Source: Rhizobiales bacterium 64-17
GTDB lineage: Bacteria > Pseudomonadota > Alphaproteobacteria > Rhizobiales > Xanthobacteraceae
Assembly (NCBI GenBank): GCA_001899285.1
Contig: MKWA01000022.1
Span: forward strand, 350,507 to 414,506
Direction of reading: 5' to 3'
Length of the DNA: 64,000 nucleotides
In this document: positions 8,644 through 17,209 of the stretch, in pieces
Position numbering within the stretch: position 1 is the stretch's first letter
Layout: every line of letters starts with the position of its first letter
The notes under the pieces: generated by a model
Databases searched by the model: none
Seen by the model: only the letters and a program-made list of their open reading frames with translations
Told to the model about the DNA's origin: nothing
Translations under genes and position numbers: made by a program

Positions 8644-8859
8644 TCAGGCTCGGTCGGTGAGAGTGGAGGGTTCTTTTCGGCCCTCGTTGATGAACGGCCG
8701 CAGAATGATCTTACCGTCGAGCGGGTGAGCCTGGAGCAGGACATTCATACCGGCTCCATCCTGATGAAGGAAGGCGGCGCCGAGGTCAATCCAGACGGGT
8801 TTCTGGCCGTCGCGCTCGACGACGGTATAAGCCCGGAAGTCGGGAAGTTTGGTAGCCAT
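8644..8859 (-). CDS. Small conserved element-borne protein
   Basis: The 71-residue product begins MATKLPDFRAYTVVERDGQKP and contains WIDLGAAFLHQDGAGMNVLLQAHPLDGKIILRP. Small proteins of this kind are common on rhizobial plasmids and integrated elements, but I know no function. The start at 8859 is preferred over longer upstream readings because the conserved pattern begins there. It is 3 bases from the phosphatase gene, which suggests co-translation. Confidence 0.65.
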   Translation of the reverse strand: MATKLPDFRAYTVVERDGQKPVWIDLGAAFLHQDGAGMNVLLQAHPLDGKIILRPFINEGRKEPSTLTDRA

Positions 8860-8908
8860 ATGGTGTCTCCGATGGACGGTGGTGGATTCAACTGACGACG
8901 CTGGTTGT

Positions 8909-9112
8909 TTACGGAGCGTCGTCCATTGTTTCTTCGAGAGTGCAGTCTCGTTCGCAGTCCTCGCAGTAGGCGTGGTCGAAGGCCTGCCCCAATTCCCATT
9001 GCTGCCGTTCGTAAGACCAGCACGCCCAGGCGTCGCGCATGACGCGCTCGCCACGGCAGGTCGCGCAGCGAACGACGGTCTTGGGATGAATGGGGGATGT
9101 TGTGGTGATCAT
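8909..9112 (-). CDS. Small zinc-ribbon-like protein
   Basis: The 67-residue product has two CxxC knuckles (CATCRGE near residue 16 and YCEDCERDC near 49), suggesting one structural zinc. It lies between two leftward genes in the element cargo. No function is known to me. The ribosome binding site is weak, so the start is uncertain. Confidence 0.5.
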   Translation of the reverse strand: MITTTSPIHPKTVVRCATCRGERVMRDAWACWSYERQQWELGQAFDHAYCEDCERDCTLEETMDDAP

Positions 9113-9158
9113 GTCTGTGAATTGTCGCCGACCTTGCGGCCGGCGACTGTCCTAAGGG

Positions 9159-10118
9159 TTATCCGGTGACGAGTTGGTCGACGGGGCTGAAATCGAGGTA
9201 GCGCTCGTGAAGGAGCGACGCGATTTCCGGAGCTCCGGAGCGTTTGATAGCTCCAATGAGTTGCTCGTACGAAATGACGTCGAACGGGATGCCGCCGCCG
9301 GGGAGCAAATGGGTTCGGTAAAGGGCGAGAGCCTCTTGCGCCGAACGGTTCAGGGTCGGGGCGATGACGAGGAGGCGGCCGGCGCTATAGAGGCCGTTCT
9401 TGACCATACTGAAAGCGAGGAGGTGCTGCCGCCAGATTTGCTGCAGTGGCGCCATGCGTAGGGCCGGGTGGTCAGCGTCGATGAAGAGTTCGGATTCTCG
9501 CGAAAGCTCTCCATATTCCGACCTTAGCCTTGCCGGCTGCTCCCAAAGCCCTTCGGTGTATTTTACCTCGCAGGCCACGAAGCCGTGCTCGCCAGAGGTG
9601 GTATTGACCTTGAAGAAGGCATCGAAGGCCGTGCGGTCGTTGGTGAAGGCCGGGTGGCGGCGCGCGGGGCTATGCTCGAACAGAGTCGCGGTGACTTTCT
9701 TGACGAAGTCCGGGCAGATGCGCCGCATCACGGCGGTGGCGAGACGTTGATCGAGAGCTAACGGTCCGATGAGATTGAATGTCGCGGGCATCGACGAGAC
9801 CATGTTGCGATACAGGCGGTCGACCTCGATCAGGGCATCGTCCTCGCGCCAGGCGATTTCCTTGCGGACCAGCTTCGCAATGTCGGGGGTGATAAGATTG
9901 GCATCGCCGTGATCTTCGGCTAGGTAAGAGCCCATTTCGCGGGCCTTGTCGGTATCCGGTGCCCAGCAACCGATCGGCCAGCCTTTGGCTTCACGAAGAA
10001 GGGCCTGGCGTGCGCGCGCGGCGGCGCGGAAGCGGTCGTCGGCAGGTTCGTAGACGTGATGGGCGCGAAGCGCGGCCTCGGGAATGAATGGCACCCGGCC
10101 GGTCAATGCAGTCGACAT
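9159..10118 (-). CDS. PD-(D/E)XK nuclease-like protein (PGN_0703-type)
   Basis: The start at 10118 (319 residues) is chosen because a GAGGG site lies 8 bases upstream. A longer reading from 10154 is possible. The middle of the protein has a restriction-endonuclease-like pattern: an acidic residue in DRTAFDAFFKV followed by ACEVKYTE, matching the D...E-x-K core of PD-(D/E)XK enzymes, then a long helical C-terminus. The architecture resembles PGN_0703 family proteins. A nuclease role is inferred from this motif. It heads a leftward group with the zinc-ribbon, small and phosphatase genes. Confidence 0.55.
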   Translation of the reverse strand: MSTALTGRVPFIPEAALRAHHVYEPADDRFRAAARARQALLREAKGWPIGCWAPDTDKAREMGSYLAEDHGDANLITPDIAKLVRKEIAWREDDALIEVDRLYRNMVSSMPATFNLIGPLALDQRLATAVMRRICPDFVKKVTATLFEHSPARRHPAFTNDRTAFDAFFKVNTTSGEHGFVACEVKYTEGLWEQPARLRSEYGELSRESELFIDADHPALRMAPLQQIWRQHLLAFSMVKNGLYSAGRLLVIAPTLNRSAQEALALYRTHLLPGGGIPFDVISYEQLIGAIKRSGAPEIASLLHERYLDFSPVDQLVTG

Positions 10119-10349
10119 CTGGAAACCCTCGTTGGTGTGGTGCGAGGTATTCAAATGAGGGGCGCAGCAATTTACCGAAAATTTCGCGACATGCTGACGC
10201 AGCTAGCGGGCGAAATGTTGCAGCCAAGACACAGCGCGATTGCGAAGTGAGCGCTCAAGTTAATTCGGGAGGGGGGTAAACTGAATATACTACTTGGAGC
10301 TCCGATCTCATCCACGGTGGATCGCAGCGGCAGCTCCAGGAGCGGAAAT

Positions 10350-10877
10350 ATGAATATCGGTTATGGTCCTGATCTCAACCAGCTGTTTCGCAACACCAAT
10401 CGTCTGAGACCCCTCAAGAGGAATGATATCGCGAGCGCTAAGAAAATTAATGCCTGCCTTAAGGCGGCGATCAGAGAGATTCAGGCCGCAGGCGTCCATG
10501 CCGGGAACCGCGAACAGGCGGTCGCGCAACGCTTGCAGGTCGTCGAAAATTCGCTGGCAGATTTGATCAATATCACGATGGTCGCACCGTTTGAGCGTGC
10601 TCCGTGGAACCCTTTGCATCAGGTCCTCAGCAATGTCCTCTTGCTGATTGAACTGGAAGACGAATGGGGAACTCTGCACGTCGTGGATGTCAAAAAAATG
10701 CCCTTGATGGCCTGGCGCTATCCCGAGGGCGCCATGGGTAAGGACATTCGGTACACACCCCTTTTGAATCTCCGCCGCCTGTTGGAGTTGGCGCTCGAAC
10801 CTGAACGTGCGCGGGCAACTAGCCACAAAAATAAAGTTGCCTCGGCGGTGTCAGTCGCCGGCCCAATCCGTTCTTAG
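10350..10877 (+). CDS. Hypothetical protein in the element
   Basis: The 175-residue product starts at an ATG with AGGAG about 8 bases upstream. It is mostly helical at the N-terminus (RNDIASAKKINACLKAAIREI, split by loops) with a mixed C-terminal half (LLIELEDEWGTLHVVDVKKMP). I do not recognise a domain. It reads right, diverging from the PD-(D/E)XK-like gene, and its 3' end overlaps a possible small gene on the other strand. Confidence 0.6.
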   Translation: MNIGYGPDLNQLFRNTNRLRPLKRNDIASAKKINACLKAAIREIQAAGVHAGNREQAVAQRLQVVENSLADLINITMVAPFERAPWNPLHQVLSNVLLLIELEDEWGTLHVVDVKKMPLMAWRYPEGAMGKDIRYTPLLNLRRLLELALEPERARATSHKNKVASAVSVAGPIRS

Positions 10878-11067
10878 TCGCGTGGGGCATTTCGCGTCGT
10901 CTCGCTTGTGTCGAAGGTGCGGGGAAGAGGTCAAGGTCCCTGTCCCCGCACTCTTCACACGTCAGGCCCGGGGGCTCGATCCCGGTTGGGGCGATGCCTT
11001 TTGGCAAGAGTAAACATTCGCCGCACGTGCGACACGAATAAGCATAGCGAGGTACCTGATGGATCAT
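10819..11067 (-). CDS. Possible small zinc-ribbon protein
   Basis: The 82-residue reading contains two spaced CxxC pairs (SCRTCGEC and TCEECGDRDLDLF), like a rubredoxin or zinc-ribbon fold. It overlaps the 3' end of the gene at 10350-10877 by 59 bases. The paired CxxC motifs favour a real gene, and the overlap and lack of a clear ribosome binding site argue against it. Confidence 0.35.
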   Translation of the reverse strand: MIHQVPRYAYSCRTCGECLLLPKGIAPTGIEPPGLTCEECGDRDLDLFPAPSTQARRREMPHATKNGLGRRLTPPRQLYFCG

Positions 11068-11147
11068 GATGGTGATTCAGGCAGGGCCTCGTCGAATTGC
11101 TGCGCTCGCGACTCCTTTTTCAGAACTTGTATCTGAAGGTTACTCTC

Positions 11148-11630
11148 ATGAATGATACGATCGTTATAGCTCTCAAGAAAGACTGGCGTTCGCCTGGTCG
11201 TTGTATTCCGGACAAAGAAAAGGAGGTGTTGCTGACATCGGCAGCTGAGCGGTTGATGAAAGCAGTTACTCTGGCCAAGGTTACGGATGTCGATCGGCGT
11301 GCAGACGTGCTTCATGCAGCGCTTCACGAAATCGCGGATTTCTTGGACGATGTGGAGTTCGAGGTGCCGAAGCTCGGCGCCGATCCGATGAAGCTCTTTG
11401 TCTCTGATTTTGGCCAGCTGTGCGAGGCGCTTCACCTGGCGACGTCACGAACCATCCGTAAGAGGCTTGCGAAGATGGATTTTCCTCTTCCGTTTGGCAT
11501 GGACGAATCCGATGCCAAAGTCCGTTTGCTGTCGGCGTTGCACCGACTGATCGGCATGATGCTGGCTACGTATGAGGAGTTGGCGGTTAGGGCGGGTCTG
11601 CCACCGCTGAGGCGGGCTCTGGTTCACTAG
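11148..11630 (+). CDS. Hypothetical helical protein
   Basis: The 160-residue product starts at the ATG at 11148, after an AAGG sequence. It is predicted to be largely helical (LLTSAAERLMKAVTLAKV; ALHEIADFLDDVEFEV; LLSALHRLIGMMLATYEEL) and has no signal peptide or known motif. A strong terminator hairpin follows at 11647. I cannot assign a function. Confidence 0.62.
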   Translation: MNDTIVIALKKDWRSPGRCIPDKEKEVLLTSAAERLMKAVTLAKVTDVDRRADVLHAALHEIADFLDDVEFEVPKLGADPMKLFVSDFGQLCEALHLATSRTIRKRLAKMDFPLPFGMDESDAKVRLLSALHRLIGMMLATYEELAVRAGLPPLRRALVH

Positions 11631-11646
11631 GTCCAAGAATGACGAA

Positions 11647-11673
11647 GGGGAGGCGCAGTGCCTCCCCTTTTTT
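11647..11673 (+). terminator. Rho-independent terminator
   Basis: A perfect 8-bp stem GGGGAGGC / GCCTCCCC with a 5-base loop is followed by six T residues. It starts 17 bases after the stop of the gene at 11148-11630. Confidence 0.9.
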
Positions 11674-11717
11674 AAGAATAGCGACCCGGTCCGTCGGGTT
11701 TTGCGTGGTGCCGCTTC

Positions 11718-12032
11718 TTAGAGTTTCAGTCGGGACTGGAATGCGGACATGGTCTCTTCACTGTGGGCAGTGTCTTTTAGGCAGACGGTAATGAAAGCCG
11801 AAAGGCCGCGTTCAGGCAGGATGTCGTTGCTGCCGTCTCGGCAAATGATCCCGCGCTTTGGATAATAATTTAAAGCACCATATTTGATGTGGTGGGGTGA
11901 ACACACCTGGACGGCGATGCCGGCGTTCGCGAGCGCAGTCAGGGTCTGTGTAAGAAGTTGTTCGCGGGCTAATGCCTTAGGCGAAACGGAGTTTGTCGAA
12001 ACGTTAGTATCGTACATATCGGGGATCTCCAT
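11718..12032 (-). CDS. Hypothetical protein in the element
   Basis: The 104-residue product starts at an ATG at 12032 with GAGGATC just upstream. A longer upstream reading lacks a ribosome binding site. It contains a helical stretch (ALAREQLLTQTLTALANAGI) followed by beta-like segments. No domain is recognised. It ends about 45 bases from the terminator of the convergent gene to its left. Confidence 0.5.
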   Translation of the reverse strand: MEIPDMYDTNVSTNSVSPKALAREQLLTQTLTALANAGIAVQVCSPHHIKYGALNYYPKRGIICRDGSNDILPERGLSAFITVCLKDTAHSEETMSAFQSRLKL

Positions 12033-12109
12033 GATTGATCCTCGATATAGAAAGCCGCAGCCTGGCCACCACAGATCGCATGTAGGCATAAAAAATAGGG
12101 GAAGTTCAG

Positions 12110-12136
12110 TCAGGCCGCTTATTAACAGCGGCCTGA
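12110..12136. other. Perfect inverted repeat in an intergenic region
   Basis: TCAGGCCGCT and AGCGGCCTGA form a perfect 10-bp stem with a 7-base loop, lying upstream of the leftward gene that starts at 12032. On the minus strand a T-run (TATTTTTTAT) follows about 13 bases later, so an imperfect terminator for the gene at 12318-12860 is possible. Confidence 0.4.
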
Positions 12137-12275
12137 TTAGGAGGGATTGTTCGATGGATAAGGTTTCTGCGGGGCCGCGGGGCAGGGGCAGGGGATATAG
12201 TGTTCCGCTTTGCGCGGAATCAGAACAGTCCAAACTGGCACAAGTTCGAGATGATCAATGCAGGAGACGAGTTGA

Positions 12276-12305
12276 AGAGGCGGCGGAAACACTTCAGCCG
12301 CCTCT
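12276..12305 (-). terminator. Candidate terminator hairpin
   Basis: AGAGGCGGC and GCCGCCTCT form a perfect 9-bp stem with a 12-base loop. It lies 12 bases beyond the stop codon of the leftward gene at 12318-12860. Only a short T pair follows, so it is a weak terminator or an mRNA-stabilising hairpin. Confidence 0.4.
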
Positions 12306-12317
12306 CCTCATATTGTC

Positions 12318-12860
12318 CTACGTCGAACGCGTGCGTCTCCCTGACCGCTTAGGCGCGACCTTCATAGATTCGAGTGTGCCACGCATGAATTCGAGCCACC
12401 GCAAAAGAGCGACTAATGGTTCGCAACGATAATCGCAAAGCTCGGCCTCTTGATCGCATCGATCGATCGCTTCAGTTACGCGACGCAACAGCTTTTTCCG
12501 CGACGAGGATACGCCAGGCTCGGTCAGATACGCGACGGCCCAGCAAAACCATAGAACTGCGTCTTGCCGGTGCGCACAGGGAATCTCCCGGGTGAAATGG
12601 GCCGCGAACTCAAGACTTACCTGCAAGAACTGTTTGAATTCAGCCAACCGATCTGCTGGTACAAGCGACGCAGTGTATTCGCGGTAGGAGTCGATATAAG
12701 CGGCAACAGCCAAGAGCTTCAGTTTACGCACTTCCTCGAGAGTAGTGAGATCTGAACCTTCGGGGGCGCTTGTTATTGAGAGGTCCTGCTTCGAGGCTGG
12801 ATTCACTACAGCGAGTCGCAGGTGTGAATGCTTCCGCTTGTCCCTTTGAGTTTCAAACAT
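12318..12860 (-). CDS. Hypothetical protein in the element
   Basis: The 180-residue product is preceded by AGGAAG six bases before the ATG. After a disordered N-terminus it is helical, with LEEVRKLKLLAVAAYIDSY and LAEFKQFLQVSLEFAAHF, several Cys residues (CAHR, CWAV, CDQEAELCDYRC) and a basic tail. No family is recognised. It diverges from the AlpA-VapE-clamp-loader gene string. Confidence 0.55.
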   Translation of the reverse strand: MFETQRDKRKHSHLRLAVVNPASKQDLSITSAPEGSDLTTLEEVRKLKLLAVAAYIDSYREYTASLVPADRLAEFKQFLQVSLEFAAHFTREIPCAHRQDAVLWFCWAVAYLTEPGVSSSRKKLLRRVTEAIDRCDQEAELCDYRCEPLVALLRWLEFMRGTLESMKVAPKRSGRRTRST

Positions 12861-13400
12861 TTAGTCTTCCTGAGCATGCATGGATGGCGCTGCTGGCAAC
12901 GCCAAGCAGCGATGAAGGCGCCTTTCGGCGTTGCCACGGGTTCGAGATGAAGCCGGGGCTGACGCTGTAGCGCCTCATGCTGATCAGGATGGACGCCCTC
13001 AACGGGCACCGCAGGAGAGGTAGCCAGTTTTCTGTTTGGTCGATTGGTGGCTGGAATGCAGTTCGGCTCGCTGGATGTTTTTTCTTCCGGCAGAATTGCG
13101 GAAGCGAACATCTAGAGGCCTTCGTCTCCGTCGCTGCCACCTTAGCGGAATGCCCGAGCCCGGCGTCCTAGGGGTAGGGACACGATGTCTGCTTTGTGCG
13201 GAAGGGGGGCGAAAGCCGAACGGGCTGCGTTGTGGATCCCGGTGCCGCTGTGCATGCAAAATGTTTTCGCGGTCGCGGCGACAATAAACATAGCAAATTC
13301 AATAGCTTACCAATATTGTTCGTGGATTTGAGCGATATACCCCAGCGAAATTGGCTACCCCCTTATTCGCGCGGCAAAAAGCCTGACAATTACACGCCCC
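12861..13400. other. Non-coding region upstream of the replication-like module
   Basis: About 540 bases contain no supportable gene. The last 130 bases are AT-rich for this window (ACAATAAACATAGC ... CCAATATTG) and probably hold the promoter of the alpA-like gene. A 9-mer GCTTACCAA at 13305-13313 also occurs next to the attachment site at 21837-21845. Confidence 0.4.
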
Positions 13401-13628
13401 ATGAATGTCGATCGACCATGGGCCATTGACCGCCTCCCGGAAGAACTTGCTCTGCAGTGCGTTCTTCGCACCAGCGAAGCCGCGTGCTTCTGCGGCGTTT
13501 CAGTTTCCCATTTTCGTCGCCTTCATTCCCACGGGGTGCTGCCCGCGCCAATTCGGCTCGGAGAGCGAAGGCTTGGATGGCGCCTTGGGGATCTCATCGC
13601 ATGGCTGCGCAGCCGCCAATGCAATTAA
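13401..13628 (+). CDS. AlpA-family helix-turn-helix regulator (excisionase-like)
   Basis: The 75-residue product is a single winged helix-turn-helix of the AlpA/MerR-like type: LRTSEAACFCGVSVSHFRRL (recognition helix), then a wing and GWRLGDLIAWLRSR. AlpA proteins activate integrase or excision genes on prophage-like elements. The gene is 25 bases upstream of the VapE-like gene. A Cys-rich variant (CFCGVS) of the usual helix is present. Confidence 0.75.
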   Translation: MNVDRPWAIDRLPEELALQCVLRTSEAACFCGVSVSHFRRLHSHGVLPAPIRLGERRLGWRLGDLIAWLRSRQCN

Positions 13629-13653
13629 ATACCTCACGAAAGAACCCACCAAC

Positions 13654-15084
13654 ATGACTGACGAATCTATTCTGCCGATGGACGAGCAACCGCAAGATCC
13701 ACTCGCGGTGGCAACCGCTGATGAACTTGTCGTGTCCTTGATCGAAGACGAATTCGATCTGGAGCTCCTGTTCGATGGCGGGCTCCGCCCGAAGTCGAGC
13801 CCGATTTTTGCCGACTCGCCGCAAACACTACAAAAGTACCTGAGCGTAGCTGAACGCTCCCACCGTGAGGTGTTCGACGATATCCTCGGCATCGTCCATA
13901 CGCGCGGCTACGAACACAAGGCGAGCGAGCTGGCTCCGGCCTTGCGTCGGTATTGCCGTCGTAAAGAGCACGAGCGTTTCAATACGGTGATGACGCCTCT
14001 GCTGATGCCGGAAGCTCAAATCGACCAGCTGCGGTGTGAAGCTGAGTGGGAAAAGCTCGGTACACTGTTCGATGCGCCCGCCCATCTTAGCGTGCATATC
14101 TTTAAGCATTTCATTTGGCTGGTTAAGCAGAAGGCGACCGGCAGAACCGGGAAGGATCACCTCATGCCTATCCTGTTCAGCTCCGTTCAAGGCTCTGGCA
14201 AGACAACGTTCGTGCGCAAATTCTTGGGTCCGCTACGCGAGCTTGCAAGTGCCGATACGCTACTGTCTGATTTCGCTGACCGGCGGAGTGGGACGATCTA
14301 TCGCTATCCAGTCGTCGTCATCGATGATATGGAACAGTTGCCGAAGGCAGCGTTGCCGGCCTTGAAATCACTGATCACGGCTGAACGTATCAATCGTCGA
14401 CAAATTATGACCTCGCAAAATTCGACGGTGCGACAGCGTGCGACCCTGATTGGTACAGCCAACGCTCCGGTGCAGGAACTTATCGACGATCATAGCGGCT
14501 ATCGCCGGTTCGTCACCTTGCCGTTCCGCAATGGCGACGAAGATAAGGGCGGCGACCGGGCCATTTGGCACACGGTGTCTTCGCTCGACTACGAACTTCT
14601 CTGGCTGTCGGTCGAAACCTTCAAACCGAGTCCTATCATCACGGTGCGCCAAGAACTGCTGGCCTTCCAGAACAGCGCGAGACCGATTTCGGCGCTCCTG
14701 CGTTGGCTCCGCGAGTTGGATCTTGGATGTCGAGAGGTGCGTGCCATCACGACGCGCTGGGGCGTGCGCGCTGACGGTTTGCACGAGCTCTATCTGCAGA
14801 CTGGTGTAAGTATCTCGCGTCAGAAGTTTGCGGAAGAAATGCTTTGGCATTTCTCGGACCCTTCTACTCCCTTCGGGGCCAAGCGGAAGGTAGAGATTGG
14901 CGCGGTGTACTGTGTCAAGGAAGGCTGGTCTCAACCGATAGCGGAAGCCCCGAATGTCCCGCCAATCGTGCCGCTTTCAGACCCGTCAGCATCGTCAGCT
15001 CCGTCAGGTCCGTCAGGTTCGTCAGCCAGCCAGCACCATATTGTTGCTTCGCAAGCGGCGGGTGAACTCGCCGGGTTGAGCTAA
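13654..15084 (+). CDS. VapE-like P-loop ATPase (element replication helicase-like)
   Basis: The 476-residue product has an N-terminal acidic region and a P-loop domain. The Walker A is SVQGSGKTT (residues 177-185), the Walker B is VVIDDME (221-227) and a sensor-like GTAN is at 267-270. This fits the virulence-associated E / superfamily 3-like ATPases found in satellite and integrative elements, usually with a primase domain or partner. The reading frame is open upstream to 13405, but the ATG at 13654 follows the alpA-like stop. The C-terminus has a Ser/Pro/Gly-rich repeat coded by tandem CCGTCAG-like units (14990-15040). Element replication is inferred. Confidence 0.72.
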   Translation: MTDESILPMDEQPQDPLAVATADELVVSLIEDEFDLELLFDGGLRPKSSPIFADSPQTLQKYLSVAERSHREVFDDILGIVHTRGYEHKASELAPALRRYCRRKEHERFNTVMTPLLMPEAQIDQLRCEAEWEKLGTLFDAPAHLSVHIFKHFIWLVKQKATGRTGKDHLMPILFSSVQGSGKTTFVRKFLGPLRELASADTLLSDFADRRSGTIYRYPVVVIDDMEQLPKAALPALKSLITAERINRRQIMTSQNSTVRQRATLIGTANAPVQELIDDHSGYRRFVTLPFRNGDEDKGGDRAIWHTVSSLDYELLWLSVETFKPSPIITVRQELLAFQNSARPISALLRWLRELDLGCREVRAITTRWGVRADGLHELYLQTGVSISRQKFAEEMLWHFSDPSTPFGAKRKVEIGAVYCVKEGWSQPIAEAPNVPPIVPLSDPSASSAPSGPSGSSASQHHIVASQAAGELAGLS

Positions 15085-15125
15085 ACACCCGCGCTGGCAA
15101 GCAAGCCGCAGTCGATCAAGTCGTA

Positions 15126-15151
15126 GCGCTCGGGTGATTTAGCCCGAGCGC
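15126..15151. other. Hairpin between the VapE-like and clamp-loader-like genes
   Basis: GCGCTCGGG and CCCGAGCGC form a perfect 9-bp stem with an 8-base loop. No T-run follows. It lies in the 112-base gap before the DnaX-like gene and may be an attenuating or mRNA-stabilising hairpin. Confidence 0.5.
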
Positions 15152-15196
15152 GGCAAGGATTAGCGCCCCCCAGCGGGCGACCTAGGGAAACCTTTC

Positions 15197-17209
15197 ATGA
15201 ACTGGGAAGAAGAGTACCGCCCTCACTCCTTCGAGGACGTGCGCGGCCAAGACGTGGCCGTGCGATTGTTGTCTGGTCTTGCACGAAGGCGAGCCGGTCG
15301 ATCGCTCTTGCTGGCAGGAGCTATCGGCAGCGGCAAGACATCGTTTGCCCGCATCCATGCGCGCGCCCTCAACTGTGACGACCCAAATCAAGCGGGTTCA
15401 CCATGCGGAGCCTGTCGGCCCTGCCAAATGCCCGCAGCTGAAGTGATGATCGAGATCAATGCCGCCAGCGCTGAAGCGCGAGAAAAGTATGTCGCCGCCA
15501 TGTTGCAGGGGTGGAACCGAAAGCCGGTTGACTGTCGGTTTAGGGTCATCTTCTTTGACGAGGCGCACAATCTCCCTGCAGGTACCCAGCAACTGTTGCT
15601 AAAGCCAGTCGAGGAGCCCGCGCCCGGAATCGTATTCATTTTTGCAACGACTGAACCACATGGCCTTACTGCGGCCCTGCGGTCTCGTTTGCAGCTGATT
15701 CGAATTGAGCCATTTTCCTCCGCAGTTGCTCTCGATTTACTAGAGTATGTAGGGCGCCGTAAAAACCTGTCGTTCGATCGAGAGGCGCTCAGCCTTGTCG
15801 CGGCGGCCAAGCCGTATCCCCGCGACATGATTATCGGGCTGCAGCAGCTTAGCGAATATGGACGCCATATTGATGTCCAGCTGGTGAAAGACGTTCTTGA
15901 TCTGAGCATCTGCGACCATCTCGAGAATTACATGCTGGCACTCGCCAGCGGCGATCGTTGGGCGCAGGTTAGGGCTATGCACGATTGGTCCGACGAGGAG
16001 ACCATTAAGGCACGGTGGGTCCGACTGTTTCTCCTTACGGTTTATTATAACGAGGTGCTGGGGCAGCGTGTTGTCGCCGATGCGCTTTGTTATGGCATGC
16101 ATCGGACGAGGGCGAGCTTTGTGCAGAGTCTCGCCAAGCGGCACCAAATCGCTGACAAAGCGGCATTGGCGACATTCGTCGAGAGCATGTTGGTCTTTTG
16201 GAGTGAGCGCGGCTCTGAGGAACCGGCAAAGCTCAAATTAACTTTTGCGCTCTTTGAGGCGGTGTGCAGTGCCGGAGCTGGTTCCAATGGCGTACTGAGC
16301 CGGACAGAATATAAAGCGGTTCCTTCTATTTCCGTGCCTCCCGCAACTATCGCTGCAGCTACCACGGTCGCGGATATCTTTCCTCCCACCGAAGACGACG
16401 GTTTCATCACGCCCGAGGAGGTTCGAGAGATTGTCAACCGGGCGAGCTTTCTAATCCAGCACCACGGTTCATATTTCACTGTTGCGGCACGTGTCGAGGC
16501 GCCGGCCTCGCGCGACATGACGGAAACTGACGCCATTGCCGTCGCCAGCTCACGTTGCCAAGTGCTGTTGACAGCCTTGGCCGCGGATAAGCCAGTAGCG
16601 AGTATCCTGCAGCTGGAAAATGATAGCGGAGCGATTGTTGCGCGTTTGGTCGCATGTCATGCGGTGGATGATACGGATCGGGCGTCATCTTGCATTAGGA
16701 AATGGTGCGAGGAGACAGAAGCTATGGGGCTGATCGTCCACGTCAGAGAAGCACCCGAACGCGATAGTGGCGAGTTCCATTGGAGTGCGGTTCGAGAGCT
16801 CTGTGCGGGATTTTGTGAGGATGCTGCTGTTCCAGTTCAACAGACCCTTCGCGCTGTCTTGGGTATTTCTCGGAATGATCGGCGATCACCTTCGCCGATT
16901 AAAGGGGCGAGACTGATATTCAGCGGCCAAGTAAGCGGAACTGAGATTGCTATAGCTTGCGCAAACGAGATGAAGCCACTGTCTGCTTTCGATGCGAAAG
17001 CCTGGAAACAACTCTATTCGGGGTGGGAGGAGTTTGAGCATGTCGACCGGATGGCAGAAGTCGCCGTTCGCAGCGAGATGCTCATCAGTCTAGCTGGTCG
17101 GTATGGCGATGGTTCCGAAACCTATTTGGCCGAGGTTACCAAGCTGCTGAGTTGGTGGCGCTCGCTTGGAGCCCAAGGGCGTGCGCGAAGCTGGCAGGTG
17201 TGGTGGTGA
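15197..17209 (+). CDS. DnaX-like clamp-loader ATPase with a long unique C-terminus
   Basis: The 670-residue product starts like DNA polymerase III gamma/tau (EEYRPHSFEDVRGQ). It has Walker A GAIGSGKT (41-48), a complete DnaX zinc module (Cys 60, 70, 73 and 76) and Walker B FFDEAH (119-124). It also has the EEPAPGIVFIFATTEP sensor segment and an SRL in place of the usual SRC at 163-165. About 400 residues beyond the AAA core are unlike tau and unknown. It is not the chromosomal dnaX, judging by the divergent C-terminus and the element context. Its stop overlaps the start of the next gene, a second clamp-loader-like protein. Confidence 0.82.
   Translation: MNWEEEYRPHSFEDVRGQDVAVRLLSGLARRRAGRSLLLAGAIGSGKTSFARIHARALNCDDPNQAGSPCGACRPCQMPAAEVMIEINAASAEAREKYVAAMLQGWNRKPVDCRFRVIFFDEAHNLPAGTQQLLLKPVEEPAPGIVFIFATTEPHGLTAALRSRLQLIRIEPFSSAVALDLLEYVGRRKNLSFDREALSLVAAAKPYPRDMIIGLQQLSEYGRHIDVQLVKDVLDLSICDHLENYMLALASGDRWAQVRAMHDWSDEETIKARWVRLFLLTVYYNEVLGQRVVADALCYGMHRTRASFVQSLAKRHQIADKAALATFVESMLVFWSERGSEEPAKLKLTFALFEAVCSAGAGSNGVLSRTEYKAVPSISVPPATIAAATTVADIFPPTEDDGFITPEEVREIVNRASFLIQHHGSYFTVAARVEAPASRDMTETDAIAVASSRCQVLLTALAADKPVASILQLENDSGAIVARLVACHAVDDTDRASSCIRKWCEETEAMGLIVHVREAPERDSGEFHWSAVRELCAGFCEDAAVPVQQTLRAVLGISRNDRRSPSPIKGARLIFSGQVSGTEIAIACANEMKPLSAFDAKAWKQLYSGWEEFEHVDRMAEVAVRSEMLISLAGRYGDGSETYLAEVTKLLSWWRSLGAQGRARSWQVWW

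Noticed and set aside
13405-13653. N-terminal extension of the VapE-like protein
   Set aside because: It overlaps the AlpA-like gene in another frame; the ATG at 13654 follows that gene's stop and begins the conserved region.
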